From JAAURS01 sp044923475 (GTDB taxonomy: Bacteria > Cyanobacteriota > Cyanobacteriia > Thermosynechococcales > Thermosynechococcaceae): a DNA stretch of 64,000 nucleotides. The stretch spans positions 4,588,001-4,652,000 of the forward strand of contig NZ_CP137338.1 in assembly GCF_044923475.1 (NCBI RefSeq), in the 5' to 3' direction. The notes under the pieces were generated by a model. The model ran no database searches and was not told the origin of the DNA. It worked only from the letters and a program-made list of their open reading frames with translations. A program made the position numbers and the translations under genes. Below, piece after piece: positions 32,644 to 41,434 of this stretch; within the stretch, counting starts at the first letter, position 1, and every line of letters begins with the position of its first letter.

Positions 32644-33113
32644 TTCCGGCTTGGTTGGTCATTGGCGGAGTTGCCCTTCTCGTCGCGCTTGCCATCAATC
32701 TTCTTCTGAGAGGCGACCTAAAGTGGTTCTTTCAACTCCGGCGTCCGCGCTGGCTTACCTTTGAGCGAGCGATTCCAGTTATCTGGACGGTCATTTTCGT
32801 TTGCGGCGGGTGGTCTGCTTACATCGTTTGGGTTGCCGAACCCGGCACATCTCAGACTTGGGGCCTAATGGCGGGTTACTTGCTGTTAGAGATCGTGACC
32901 TTACTCTACACCCCGATTATGTGTAACTTCCACAGCCTCAAGATTGGGGCGGCCATTGGTGCGACGGGATTTTTCGTCTGCCTGATTTTGAGCTTGCTGG
33001 TTTTGCCTGTATCTGGCTGGGCGGTCGCGTTGCTGCTACCGTATCTCCTCTGGAGTCCGATTGGAACGTTTGTGACTTGGAAAATGATTCCGCTCAATCC
33101 CGGTGCTGCATAA
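32640..33113 (+). CDS. tspO: TspO/MBR family tryptophan-rich sensory protein
   Basis: 157 residues from the ATG at 32640, preceded by GGAGGA and overlapping the hydrolase stop. Five hydrophobic segments. The family core is recognisable: RRPRWLTFERAIPVIWTVIF (position of the PPxxxFxPVWxxLY motif) and later LLPYLLWSPIGTFVTW. TspO proteins bind porphyrins and act in stress and tetrapyrrole control in bacteria. Coupling to a hydrolase may point to tetrapyrrole turnover, but that is inference. A longer frame from 32616 lacks a ribosome-binding site. Confidence 0.8.
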   Translation: MIPAWLVIGGVALLVALAINLLLRGDLKWFFQLRRPRWLTFERAIPVIWTVIFVCGGWSAYIVWVAEPGTSQTWGLMAGYLLLEIVTLLYTPIMCNFHSLKIGAAIGATGFFVCLILSLLVLPVSGWAVALLLPYLLWSPIGTFVTWKMIPLNPGAA

Positions 33114-33144
33114 AGAAATAGTCTACGCTTGACTCAACATTTGA

Positions 33145-33240
33145 TTAACTGAGATCTTGCACCAGTTGTACCAACCGCCAGGAATTTATTTCAGGCGATG
33201 TCGAGCAGCACGATTAAGAATGGTGCAAGATTTGAGTTAA
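33145..33240. mobile_element. 96-bp MITE-like element with 19-bp terminal repeats
   Basis: Left end TTAACTGAGATCTTGCACC (33145-33163) matches the reverse complement of the right end (TTAACTCAAATCTTGCACC) at 17 of 19 positions. The interior has no frame. No clear target duplication was seen. It lies between tspO and the minus-strand secreted-protein gene. Confidence 0.7.
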
Positions 33241-33347
33241 GTCCAATCTCGCGTACAACGCTGTGAGATCTCATAGCCTTGTTACCCTATAATTCTGTCC
33301 GTAGTATTGTTTCAATAAGGCCGAATTAGTAGAAGTGACTTGAATTT

Positions 33348-33983
33348 CTAGAACAAAAGATCGTCATCACATTCAGGCTTATCTGGTGCAATGTATATTA
33401 CTGACGAAGGATTCTGTGCGAGTGATGCAGGCAATTTCTCCTGAGGAGCTGATTCTTTATCCAAAATAGGCTCTGAAATTGATGCAATTTTCTGAGAAGA
33501 ATCGATAGAACGCCCATCAGAGGAAGGCGAGTACTTAACGGGTGGAGGTAGTGGAGGCTCATCAAGCTCCATGACTCGTCCGTCTGGGAAAATAACCTTA
33601 TTTCCCTCTCGACGAGGAGGTCCAAAATCAGTAACTGTTCCATCTGGAGCCGTTACCTTTTTACCCTTAAATTTGAACTTACCTAGTCCTTCCATTTCAA
33701 CTTCGCCTTCATCGGAAGAAATACGCTTAACTTTTGCTTTTACTTTCTTCACCTTGCCATCTTTATCTTCAAGCTCAACTTCTTTCGTTTCACTTGTAGG
33801 TTGATTGGAATTCAACTTTTGAGAAATCTTTACATCCGAATCAGTGATTTGGTCTTTATGTTGTGGTTTCATTGCTTTAGCTAAACAAGCAGGTTGACTT
33901 TTTTGACTAAAAGAGGTTTCTGAAATACTCAATAGCGATGAGCCTAACAGAACAAAAAAAACATTTCTCAGAAGTTTAATCAT
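33348..33983 (-). CDS. Secreted low-complexity hypothetical protein
   Basis: 211 residues from the ATG at 33983; a TTG at 33992 is the alternative. A signal peptide (MIKLLRNVFFVLLGSSLLSI) is followed by a charged, lysine/glutamate-rich middle (KEVELEDKDGKVKKVKAKVK) and two related beta motifs: KVTAPDGTVTDFGPP and KVIFPDGRVMELDEPP. The C-terminal part is proline/serine-rich. AT-rich relative to core genes. No family recognised; it may be a periplasmic or surface protein. Diverges from the next gene. Confidence 0.6.
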   Translation of the reverse strand: MIKLLRNVFFVLLGSSLLSISETSFSQKSQPACLAKAMKPQHKDQITDSDVKISQKLNSNQPTSETKEVELEDKDGKVKKVKAKVKRISSDEGEVEMEGLGKFKFKGKKVTAPDGTVTDFGPPRREGNKVIFPDGRVMELDEPPLPPPVKYSPSSDGRSIDSSQKIASISEPILDKESAPQEKLPASLAQNPSSVIYIAPDKPECDDDLLF

Positions 33984-34105
33984 AATCTTCAATGCTTTTG
34001 CCTAAGGAAAAATATGAATTTTGTCCGCGATTAATATTTGGTGGGAGGTTGCCTCATTGAACCCGACAAAACTGCCATTCATTCTTTAAGAGAATCAAGA
34101 AAGTT

Positions 34106-34495
34106 ATGGACTTGATTTATAAAGGTTTGCATAGATCCGAGTTTGCCAGGCTAGAACTTTGTGATAGAGAGACGGAAGATTTTCCAACCATTAGTTCAAA
34201 CATGACAAATGAGGAGTTAAGGGCTGTTTTTGGAGAGCGAGGAATCGTTGTTGCTCCGCAAAATGATGTTGATGTAGACATTGAGGTTTACGAAGGCTCG
34301 CAAACACCTTCTGAAACCACTTTTGTAAAAAGCGGTCAAATTACGATCGGCAATCGAGGGATAGCAATTGGTAATGCACCAGATTATGATGAAGTTCCCT
34401 GGCCTGCTGGAACAACTCAGGTTTCTGTCTACATGGATAATGTCCTCTTTGGCTGGGCACGTAAGGTTGTCTTTACTTTAGAACACCAAGATTAA
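34106..34495 (+). CDS. Hypothetical protein, 129 residues
   Basis: Starts MDLIYKGLHRSEFARLELCD. A middle acidic part (PQNDVDVDIEVYEGSQTP) and a hydrophobic beta C-terminus (TTQVSVYMDNVLFGWARKVV) suggest a beta-sandwich. No signal peptide or motif that I can name. AT-rich, next to a MITE and an orphan secreted protein, so this short region (33.1-34.5 kb) looks accessory. No Shine-Dalgarno match beyond AAGAAAG before the ATG. Confidence 0.6.
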   Translation: MDLIYKGLHRSEFARLELCDRETEDFPTISSNMTNEELRAVFGERGIVVAPQNDVDVDIEVYEGSQTPSETTFVKSGQITIGNRGIAIGNAPDYDEVPWPAGTTQVSVYMDNVLFGWARKVVFTLEHQD

Positions 34496-34646
34496 AAAGT
34501 CTCATAGGAACGTTTGAGACTTGCTCAGTTCGGGTGCTGCCTGAAGGGACGTTAAATTCTGCGGGGTTCAGATCGAGATCGATGGGTTGCGGGCGTCGGG
34601 TTCTGGCACAATTGAAACCGTAGAACCTTCGACCTAAGGCTGCTCC

Positions 34647-35267
34647 ATGTTAACGGTTGCTTTGCCCAAGGGCGCATTACTCAAAGACAGTATTCGCCTG
34701 TTCCAAGCTGCGGGCTTGGACTTTAGCGCTTTTTTAGACTCTAGCAATCGTCAGCTTCAGATCCCGGATCCGACGGGTCGCGCTCAGGCACTTTTAGTCA
34801 GAACCCAAGACGTTCCCGTTTATGTCGAGTACGGCCAAGCCCAGCTTGGCGTCGCCGGCTACGACGTCCTCAAAGAGAAGCAACCCAAAGTAGCGCAACT
34901 GCGGGACCTGAGCTTTGGATTTTGCCGAATGTCCGTAGCAGTGCCCGACAGTAGCCCCTATCGCTCAGCCGCTGAACTGCCGCCCTACAGTCGGGTCGCG
35001 TCTAAGTTTGTGAACTGCGCGCGGGAATATTTCGATCGGCTCGATATTCCAGTCGAAATTATTCCGCTTTACGGCTCGGTCGAGCTCGGTCCGATTACGG
35101 GCATGTCAGAGGCTATTGTAGATTTGGTCTCGACGGGGCGGACCCTAAAGGAAAATGGCCTGGTGGAACTAGAGGTTTTGTACGAAAGTACGGCCCGCCT
35201 GATTGCCCATCCCCTCAGCTATCGGCTGAATACGGATGGGGTACAGGACTGGGTAGGGCGGCTGTAG
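34647..35267 (+). CDS. hisG: ATP phosphoribosyltransferase, short form
   Basis: 206 residues, matching the short HisG_S type that needs the regulatory subunit HisZ in an octamer. Signature segments: LTVALPKGALLKDSIRLFQA, VARLRDLSFGF-like QLRDLSFGFCRMSVAVPD, RVASKFVNCAREYF, SVELGPITGMSEAIVDLVSTG (PRPP-binding loop) and TLKENGLVE. First step of histidine synthesis. hisZ is not in the window. No other his gene nearby. The ATG at 34647 is the conserved start. Confidence 0.94.
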   Translation: MLTVALPKGALLKDSIRLFQAAGLDFSAFLDSSNRQLQIPDPTGRAQALLVRTQDVPVYVEYGQAQLGVAGYDVLKEKQPKVAQLRDLSFGFCRMSVAVPDSSPYRSAAELPPYSRVASKFVNCAREYFDRLDIPVEIIPLYGSVELGPITGMSEAIVDLVSTGRTLKENGLVELEVLYESTARLIAHPLSYRLNTDGVQDWVGRL

Positions 35268-35270
35268 CTT

Positions 35271-35942
35271 TTATCCGCCCAGAGAAGGCTGAAGGCGCTG
35301 CTTCAGCAGATCCGGCGGACCAGATTGGGCGACTTGACCCTGCTCTAACAAAATTGCGCCATTGCAGTAGGTCAGTTCTTCAAGGCGATGCGTCACCCAC
35401 AGCGCCGTCAACCCTCGCTTTTGGACGAGCGCCTTCACGCCCGTCACGAGGTCAAATTGGCTTTCCGGGTCCAGCAGGGAGGTCGGCTCATCCAGCAGCA
35501 ATACGTTGCAATGACGGGCGATCGCCCCTGCAATGGCGACTCTTTGCTTTTGACCGCCGCTCAGGGCGTAGATTGGGCGGCGGATCAGGTGCAGGAGGTT
35601 GACTGCATCCAAGGCTTCCTCGACGCGATCGCGGATTTGAGGGTAGGAAAGATTTTCTTCGACGAGGCCAAAAGCGACATCAGCCCCTACGGTAGGCATC
35701 ACCAATTGATGGTCGGGATTTTGAAACACAAATCCTACGGGAGCCTTGAGCTGCACCTGACCGGATTGATGCTCCAATAGTCCTGCCAAGACCCGCAGCA
35801 GCGTCGATTTGCCGCTGCCGTTGGTGCCCAAGAGCATCCAGAATTCTCCCTCAGGCACCTTCAGCGCGCAGCGTTTCAGAATGGGCTGGCGTTCGTCCCA
35901 GCCAAAGCATAAGTCTTGGACTTCAATCCCCCATTGGGTCAT
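35271..35942 (-). CDS. ABC transporter ATP-binding protein, ECF/CbiO type
   Basis: 223 residues with all ABC motifs: Walker A LGTNGSGKST (~39-48), Q-loop VFQNPDHQL typical of ECF-type ATPases, signature LSGGQKQRVAIAGA, Walker B VLLLDEPTSLLD and switch VTHRLEEL. ECF ATPases power uptake of vitamins or of cobalt and nickel; in cyanobacteria and plastids a related protein (ABCI10/11 type) is linked to membrane lipid or metal handling. No T component or S component is adjacent, so the substrate is unknown. The stop is 3 bp from the hisG stop on the opposite strand. Confidence 0.88.
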   Translation of the reverse strand: MTQWGIEVQDLCFGWDERQPILKRCALKVPEGEFWMLLGTNGSGKSTLLRVLAGLLEHQSGQVQLKAPVGFVFQNPDHQLVMPTVGADVAFGLVEENLSYPQIRDRVEEALDAVNLLHLIRRPIYALSGGQKQRVAIAGAIARHCNVLLLDEPTSLLDPESQFDLVTGVKALVQKRGLTALWVTHRLEELTYCNGAILLEQGQVAQSGPPDLLKQRLQPSLGG

Positions 35943-35950
35943 GGGCTTTG

Positions 35951-36208
35951 CTATACTCCAAAGCCAGTAAATCCGCCCTTAGAAGGTCCCCCGCCCTTTT
36001 CGGAAACTTGAACCGCCGTAATTTCGCTGACGAGAACGCCAATCTTTTTATCGGTTTCTTTTTCGCAGGTTAGCTCTAGCAGGTTAGGCGCTGTGGTCTT
36101 CATCGAGTCCACAATCGTACGGTATAGCGTCTCGGCATCGCTCAGCTCTTTGCGCTGAACGGCTAAGGAAAGGGGCGTGCCCCGCAAAGTCACTTCAACG
36201 GTGTACAT
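35951..36208 (-). CDS. UPF0367 family protein
   Basis: 85 residues starting MYTVEVTLRGTPLSLAVQRK, followed by ELTCEKETDKKIGVLVSEIT and AVQVSEKGGGPSKGGFTGFG. This layout, with a Gly-rich end, matches the cyanobacteria-specific UPF0367 family as I remember it. Function unknown. It starts upstream of the ECF ATPase gene and ends 8 bp before it, so they are likely one operon. No membrane segment. Confidence 0.82.
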   Translation of the reverse strand: MYTVEVTLRGTPLSLAVQRKELSDAETLYRTIVDSMKTTAPNLLELTCEKETDKKIGVLVSEITAVQVSEKGGGPSKGGFTGFGV

Positions 36209-36360
36209 CGGATCTCCATCAGTGGGTCTGGTTCGGGGTCGGTCGCGGAATGCTCGACCCTCTGAATTTACTGTACCAACGAACTGGCTGTGTCCGCAGC
36301 GAACTGTCGATGCGTCGCCGCTCTAGAAATACTAGCTTGCATCCAGTCGGGCGTTACCCC

Positions 36361-38631
36361 TCACCCTTGGGTCAAGGAAATGGCCCTCACCTGAACGTCC
36401 CGGTCGAATAACGCCTTTGGATACAGGAGCGTTCTGAGCAAAATCCAAACCGACTGAACTTCGCCGGGGGTGGTGCGATACTGCCACTGTCCCGGACGGC
36501 AAAACAGCATTTCAACCAGGGCTTTTTCTTGAGACAGGGTCAATGGTTCGAAGGAGACCCGCAGCACTGGCAACCCATCCCGGCATCCAATATTCGAGAT
36601 CTGGGCGCTGAGGGTTAAATCGATTTCTAAAATGCAGAGCTCGACTGGAACGTCGTCCGTCTCCGGTAGCTCAACGCCTGCTTGGGTGAGGATAATTTCA
36701 GCGCCGCCTTCGGAGAGCATGGTGGTGCTGCCCCAGTAGGTGCGATCGCCCACTCGGAGCCGTGCGGTCCGGCGGAGATTAAACCACTCGTAGAGGTCCG
36801 GTTTCGGCACGTCCAGCAAAATCAGCAGGGCGATGCCAATCATCAACAAGTTGTACGAACTCCAAACCCACCCCAATCCGACCCCTTTGACGGTTTGGGC
36901 TGCTTCGGGAGACACGGTTGCTTGCCATTCGCCCTGAATCATCGAGATACCCAGATTCCGCCACAGGCTGAACGCGGTTGCGACAAACATGACGATCAGA
37001 GGCCAGGCCAAACTCCAGTTAAAGCGATAGGAGGAGCGCGCCTGCCCCTTGGGGGTAACGTTAAAGCCGCGACCAAATGGGTTCACCATCACCCGCAATA
37101 CGGTCAGGGATAAAGGAAATGCCAAAACGAGGCTGTAGATATCCGAAAGCAGGGCAGAACGCGATCGCCCGTTGAGCCAAGCAAAGGTAGAAAATTGCGC
37201 GACGGTGTAGGGCACAAAGAAGTAGAGCAATTCATCCATCGTGGCCCGCAGCGGAATCACGCCCAAAAAGGCATAGGCCAAAGGAAACATCAAAAAACCG
37301 ACCCGCGAAATGCTGGTAAACCAAGTCAGCAGGCCTTCTAGGTGAGCCAGCCGCTGCAGGAGCGTCAGTCCTGGAATGGTAAGGGGGTTGGCATCGATAA
37401 AGAACGCTTGGAGCGTGCCGCGCGCCCAGCGCAGTCGCTGGCTGGCATGGTCGGCAATGGTTTCGGCAGCCAATCCCGCACTGAGCTTTTCGTCTAGATA
37501 GGCCAGATGATAGCCTTGGGCTGAAAGGCGAATGCCCGTGAAGTAATCCTCGCTGAGGGAATCGGTTACAAAGCCGCCCGCTTCCTTGAGGGCCTGTCGC
37601 CGCACTACAAAGGATGTGCCAGAACAAATCACGCTGCCCGCACCGTCGCGGATGGGCTGAACTTGGCGGTAGAACACCTCTTCTTCTGGCGTCAAGACGT
37701 CTTCAAGTCCTAGGTTGCGAGCGATGGGATCGGCGTTATAGAAGCTTTGGGGGGTTTGGACCAAGCCCATATCCGGGCGCTGGAAGAAGCCGACGGTGCG
37801 TTGCAAAAAGTTTTTGGTCGGTACGAAGTCGGCATCGAAGACCGCAATCAGGTCTCCCGCAGTACGAGCGATCGCCGCATTCAGGTTCCCCGCCTTGGCG
37901 TAGCGATTGTCGGGACGGGTGAGGTAGTGACAGCCTAGGCGGCGGGCCAAGTCTGCAACCGCTGGGCGGCGGGTATCGTCCAGGATGTAAATTTCCTTCG
38001 AGGGATAATCTAGCGCCTGACATCCTAAAATGGTGCGCTTGAGAATGTTTTCCGGTTCGTCGTAGGTGGGAATCAGCACGTCTACTGCGGGCACAAACGT
38101 CCCTTCAATAACGCTCTGGGCTAGATAGTCCGCTTCCTTCCGACGATCGTTGATCCGCAGCATTAAAAATAACTGAAGGGTGCCGCTGCACAGGAGCAGC
38201 ATTTCCAGCACGAACAACAGGACGCTAAAGGAACCGTTGAGCGGTCGGTCCAGATTGAGCGTCGACAGCGCCCGCCAGGCAACATACCGCAGCGTTAGCG
38301 CCAGCAGGATACCCACAACCGCAATCCGCGACCAAGATCGCGGTCGCGGCGACACCCGCATGACTGTCAGGAGCGCCAACAGCAGCATCACGGTAGGCAC
38401 CAGCAAAAACGTGCCCGTCACCATGGGTACTTCCAGCCACACGGGCGGATGCGCCTGAAGCACCTCTATATGCCTGACAATTTTAGTGATGGTGCCTTCC
38501 CCAGCAAACCAGCCCGTTACGATCGCCCCTGCGATTGCTAGAAAGCCAACCATGACTAATGTCGCCCATCGGGGCTGCCAAAGTCCTGGAAACGTCCGAT
38601 TCGTAGCGGTTAACTTAGATTTCGACAGCAT
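36361..38631 (-). CDS. bcsA: Cellulose synthase-like glycosyltransferase 2 with PilZ domain (BcsA type)
   Basis: 756 residues from the ATG at 38631 (a TTG at 38664 opens the frame). Multiple N- and C-terminal membrane segments flank a GT2 domain: PTYDEPENIL, FDADFVP (DxD, ~266), SEDYFTG (in place of the usual TED, ~371) and QRLRWARG (QxxRW, ~398). A C-terminal PilZ-like region with RRTARLRV and MLSEGGAEI could bind cyclic di-GMP. It polymerises a beta-glucan such as cellulose across the membrane. No bcsB, and no secretion partner, is adjacent. Whether the product is cellulose is an inference. Confidence 0.85.
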   Translation of the reverse strand: MLSKSKLTATNRTFPGLWQPRWATLVMVGFLAIAGAIVTGWFAGEGTITKIVRHIEVLQAHPPVWLEVPMVTGTFLLVPTVMLLLALLTVMRVSPRPRSWSRIAVVGILLALTLRYVAWRALSTLNLDRPLNGSFSVLLFVLEMLLLCSGTLQLFLMLRINDRRKEADYLAQSVIEGTFVPAVDVLIPTYDEPENILKRTILGCQALDYPSKEIYILDDTRRPAVADLARRLGCHYLTRPDNRYAKAGNLNAAIARTAGDLIAVFDADFVPTKNFLQRTVGFFQRPDMGLVQTPQSFYNADPIARNLGLEDVLTPEEEVFYRQVQPIRDGAGSVICSGTSFVVRRQALKEAGGFVTDSLSEDYFTGIRLSAQGYHLAYLDEKLSAGLAAETIADHASQRLRWARGTLQAFFIDANPLTIPGLTLLQRLAHLEGLLTWFTSISRVGFLMFPLAYAFLGVIPLRATMDELLYFFVPYTVAQFSTFAWLNGRSRSALLSDIYSLVLAFPLSLTVLRVMVNPFGRGFNVTPKGQARSSYRFNWSLAWPLIVMFVATAFSLWRNLGISMIQGEWQATVSPEAAQTVKGVGLGWVWSSYNLLMIGIALLILLDVPKPDLYEWFNLRRTARLRVGDRTYWGSTTMLSEGGAEIILTQAGVELPETDDVPVELCILEIDLTLSAQISNIGCRDGLPVLRVSFEPLTLSQEKALVEMLFCRPGQWQYRTTPGEVQSVWILLRTLLYPKALFDRDVQVRAISLTQG

Positions 38632-38803
38632 CAGGCGATTGCCCCACCCACCGGAATAACTCAAGAAATCGAATGCCTTCCGGCAATAGGTGTCCGACGA
38701 ATTTTTTCTGAAATAGTGCCTCAGAATGATTTGTCTTTTCCGATCTGTCTTTTCAAAGCGAGCAAATTGCGCGAATGTCAGCCTATTACTATTCAGCCCG
38801 CTA

Positions 38804-39028
38804 CTACCAGTCTTTCGGCAAATTCTCGTCCTCGATCGGCCTTAGACCTTCCATGGCGCTCGGATACAGCGGCTTTCCGCAGCCATAGTCCACCCAAGCG
38901 ACGGTTGCGGCGCAATGCATGCCAATGCCGCGCACCGTTCCAATTTGGCCGACAAAGACCGAGTCGCACTTAGCGCGATCGCCCGCCCGAAATAGGACCA
39001 CCGATTCTGCCAAGCCCCCGATTCTCAA
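38804..39028 (-). CDS. Small conserved-looking protein, second of a coupled pair
   Basis: 74 residues starting with a TTG that overlaps the upstream stop as TTGA. Reads LRIGGLAESVVLFRAGDRAK, CDSVFVGQIGTVRGIGMHCA, ATVAWVDYGCGKPLYPSAME and GLRPIEDENLPKDW. The repeated GDR..FVGQIGTV..G and VAWVDYG pattern resembles small KOW-like beta barrels, but no family is claimed. The overlap suggests translational coupling with 39025-39375. Transcribed toward the bcsA gene, 172 bp before it. Confidence 0.55.
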   Translation of the reverse strand: MRIGGLAESVVLFRAGDRAKCDSVFVGQIGTVRGIGMHCAATVAWVDYGCGKPLYPSAMEGLRPIEDENLPKDW

Positions 39029-39375
39029 ACAACCGAGCTGTGGGTCAATTTTAGTTCGGTTTGGACGATCTCCACTTGTTCGTCGGTCAGCCCTGAAAAC
39101 TCCAGCCAGTCCACGGTATGACGCAGCCCCATAATAAAGACCTCGCCGCGAAGCGGTTCGCCTTTGGGACTGACCGCCACTACTGGCTTTGCCAATGTTT
39201 TCTGAAGCTGGACGATGGCGATCTTTGGGTCGCTGAATCGTCGATAGGCGCACTTGTCAGACTGCTGTAATGGCTTGAGCAGTGGCAGGGTTTTGGCTTC
39301 GATAATTTCGATGCCCTTTTCTGAACTGATGCGGATGTGCTTCATGTCTGGCATATCTGATTTCCTTATTGACAT
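39025..39375 (-). CDS. Hypothetical protein, first of a coupled pair
   Basis: 116 residues starting MSIRKSDMPDMKHIRISSEK (later Met codons at residues 8 and 11 could also start). The body includes FSDPKIAIVQLQKTLAKPVV, AVSPKGEPLRGEVFIMGLRH and VDWLEFSGLTDEQVEIVQTE, a mixed alpha/beta soluble protein. No recognised family. The stop TGA shares two bases with the TTG start of the next gene. The pair forms a small operon on the minus strand between bcsA and the 79-residue gene. Confidence 0.58.
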   Translation of the reverse strand: MSIRKSDMPDMKHIRISSEKGIEIIEAKTLPLLKPLQQSDKCAYRRFSDPKIAIVQLQKTLAKPVVAVSPKGEPLRGEVFIMGLRHTVDWLEFSGLTDEQVEIVQTELKLTHSSVV

Positions 39376-39613
39376 GATTCCCTCTGGTCAGACGATATCT
39401 GACGCGATCGAGTTCGCTGCCCCGCGATCTGCAGCCGCCACCACCACCGTACTGTTGCTGTACGCACGTTGCGAACGGGGAGAGTATCCGCATAAACCCT
39501 GAGACGCCGATCTCGACTTTCCGCCAAATTTCCGTATTCGTCCCGTATTGATTTTGCGGTTTCCGTTGAATGATAAATACATCAGCTCAAACAGACAAAA
39601 ACAGGGAGAGGTT

Positions 39614-39853
39614 ATGTTGAACAGTTTACTTGCCGAAGCTTTAGCCGTAGCCGCTGACAACCTCAACATGACGGCTAGCGTTTTGGAATGCACTAGGGAT
39701 GCTGCTGTCGATCTTAGCCCTGAAGCCCAGCAACGGCTCAATTTGATTCACATGGGTTTGGCAATGGCGCTCCAGGCCATGAACCACGACGAACTCTGTC
39801 AAATCATGGAACAGTCCGATAGCTACATTCCCGCTTGGCTGACTTTGAGTTAG
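39614..39853 (+). CDS. Small hypothetical helical protein, 79 residues
   Basis: ATG at 39614 with GGGAGAGG just upstream, a good ribosome-binding site. Sequence begins MLNSLLAEALAVAADNLNMT and continues LSPEAQQRLNLIHMGLAMAL then HDELCQIMEQSDSYIPAWLT. All-helical, soluble, no motif known to me. The longer frame from 39548 has no such site. Monocistronic, 115 bp before cobO. Confidence 0.6.
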   Translation: MLNSLLAEALAVAADNLNMTASVLECTRDAAVDLSPEAQQRLNLIHMGLAMALQAMNHDELCQIMEQSDSYIPAWLTLS

Positions 39854-39967
39854 GAAATCGAGACGTTTGCCGCTAGGCAATCTCGCGATCGCCCCACCGC
39901 CACAACAGAAGCTCGTCTCAAAACTGCTATATCTTAAAAAGAGACGCAGCTCTTTATTGATGGCTCG

Positions 39968-40630
39968 ATGACTTTCTCCGAAGACAAGACAGGTTCGCTC
40001 AATACCTTAGACCCCAAGCAGTACGAGGGCTTGAGCGAAGAACAGTACCGCAAAAAAATGCAGCGGCGCAAAGAAGTGCAGGAGCAGCGCTTAGAAACGC
40101 GATCCAATCAAAAAGGTCTCATTATCGTCCACACTGGCAACGGCAAGGGGAAAACCACAGCAGCCCTGGGCATGGTCCTGCGATCGCTCGGCCACGGGCA
40201 TAAGGTTGCCATCATCCAGTTCATCAAAGGTGGCTGGGAGCCAGCAGAAAAGTCGGTTTTGGGGCAATGGTCCGACCAGCTCCAGTTTCACGCGATGGGA
40301 GAAGGGTTTACCTGGGAAACCCAGGATCGCGCGCGCGATATTCTGAAAGCTCGAGCAGCTTGGGATCAAGCGCTAGAGTACATCCAGAACCCAGACTATC
40401 GGCTCGTCCTGTTGGATGAAGTCAATATAGCGCTCAAGTTAGAGTATCTTAACCTCGACGAAGTGTTGGCAGGCATCGGTCAAAAGCCAGAGCAGTCCCA
40501 CGTTATTTTGACCGGGCGCGGCGCTCCCGCTCGGCTTATCGAAGCGGCAGACTTGGTTACGGAAATGACGCTAGTCAAGCATCCTTTCCGGGAACAGGGC
40601 ATTAAAGCACAAGCAGGCATTGAATTTTGA
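39968..40630 (+). CDS. cobO: Cob(I)yrinic acid a,c-diamide adenosyltransferase
   Basis: 220 residues of the CobO/BtuR/CobA type. A P-loop is present as VHTGNGKGKTTAALG (~52-66), followed by IIQFIKGGW, EGFTWETQD and VLLDEVNIAL (Walker B-like). It transfers the adenosyl group from ATP to the cobalt of corrinoids, giving adenosylated corrinoids in cobalamin synthesis and salvage. The DUF2085 gene starts 14 bp after it in the same direction. cbiA, another corrin gene, lies at 48.6 kb. Confidence 0.93.
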   Translation: MTFSEDKTGSLNTLDPKQYEGLSEEQYRKKMQRRKEVQEQRLETRSNQKGLIIVHTGNGKGKTTAALGMVLRSLGHGHKVAIIQFIKGGWEPAEKSVLGQWSDQLQFHAMGEGFTWETQDRARDILKARAAWDQALEYIQNPDYRLVLLDEVNIALKLEYLNLDEVLAGIGQKPEQSHVILTGRGAPARLIEAADLVTEMTLVKHPFREQGIKAQAGIEF

Positions 40631-40643
40631 GGCGAAGGGAACG

Positions 40644-41168
40644 ATGACCGTTTGGCCGAGAATTAAGAAGACCGCCCCACAGCGCCCTCGAAAAAGCGCG
40701 ATCGCAGACCTCGTACTGATCGCGCTAGTGGGAGGACCGCTGGCAGCCCCGTTTTTAGCGTCCACCTCACTGCCGCTGCTGCCGCTCATCGCCAACATCA
40801 TCTACTTCATGGGCGATCGCGTTTGTCCCCAGCCCGAGATGGGGTTGGCCCTATCGCCGCCCCACATCATGGCAGTCTGCATGCGCTGCTATGGAACTCT
40901 ATTGGGGCTGGTGGCGATGCGCTGGCTGATCGGCCGCAGTTCGGGACGCGAAGCGTACTGGTTAAATCAGTACGGTATTGCTGGTTTTTGCCTGACCGTA
41001 TTGCTCTGCCTGGCTTACCCCGCAGAACTGTGGGCGCAATCCTGGGGCTGGTGGGGCTACGACAATGCGATCGTGACGGGATTTGGTTGGATCGCAGGAT
41101 TGGGATTGGGCGCTTACATTATGCCCCTCCTGCACCCAAACCCTGCAGGCCGAATCGTTGAAGGCTGA
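40644..41168 (+). CDS. DUF2085 family membrane protein
   Basis: 174 residues from the ATG at 40644; the frame opens at 40620 inside cobO. Four hydrophobic segments. The family core is GDRVCPQPEMGLALS with CMRCYGTLLGL, a Cys/His-containing region typical of DUF2085. Found as small membrane proteins near cobalt or nickel uptake and other metal genes in some bacteria; adjacency to cobO is consistent but not proof. Function unknown. Start preceded by GAAGGGA. Confidence 0.8.
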   Translation: MTVWPRIKKTAPQRPRKSAIADLVLIALVGGPLAAPFLASTSLPLLPLIANIIYFMGDRVCPQPEMGLALSPPHIMAVCMRCYGTLLGLVAMRWLIGRSSGREAYWLNQYGIAGFCLTVLLCLAYPAELWAQSWGWWGYDNAIVTGFGWIAGLGLGAYIMPLLHPNPAGRIVEG

Positions 41169-41434
41169 CGCTCGGGGACGATTGGCCAAATTTTTGTAAC
41201 GGCACCCTATGGAAAAGCAGTGGAAGACATTTACCATGCATGAGTGCCCTATTTCTTCTGGAGGAGTCAAGAAAATTCGAGACATTCGATCGAAAAGTTT
41301 ACCAGGAACATTCTCGAACTGTTTCTCGATTAATTTAAAAGAGGGGATCCTCACGCACTGGAAATTTTGTCTTTAGTCGCTCGACTGCGACTGCTGCCCA
41401 CCTACACCTTCGCTACTTTTAGGTCATCAACACA

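Noticed and set aside
41210..41377. 55-codon frame upstream of gltB (MEKQWKTFTMHECPI...)
   Set aside because: No ribosome-binding site and no protein-like pattern beyond a chance frame; treated as part of the gltB leader.
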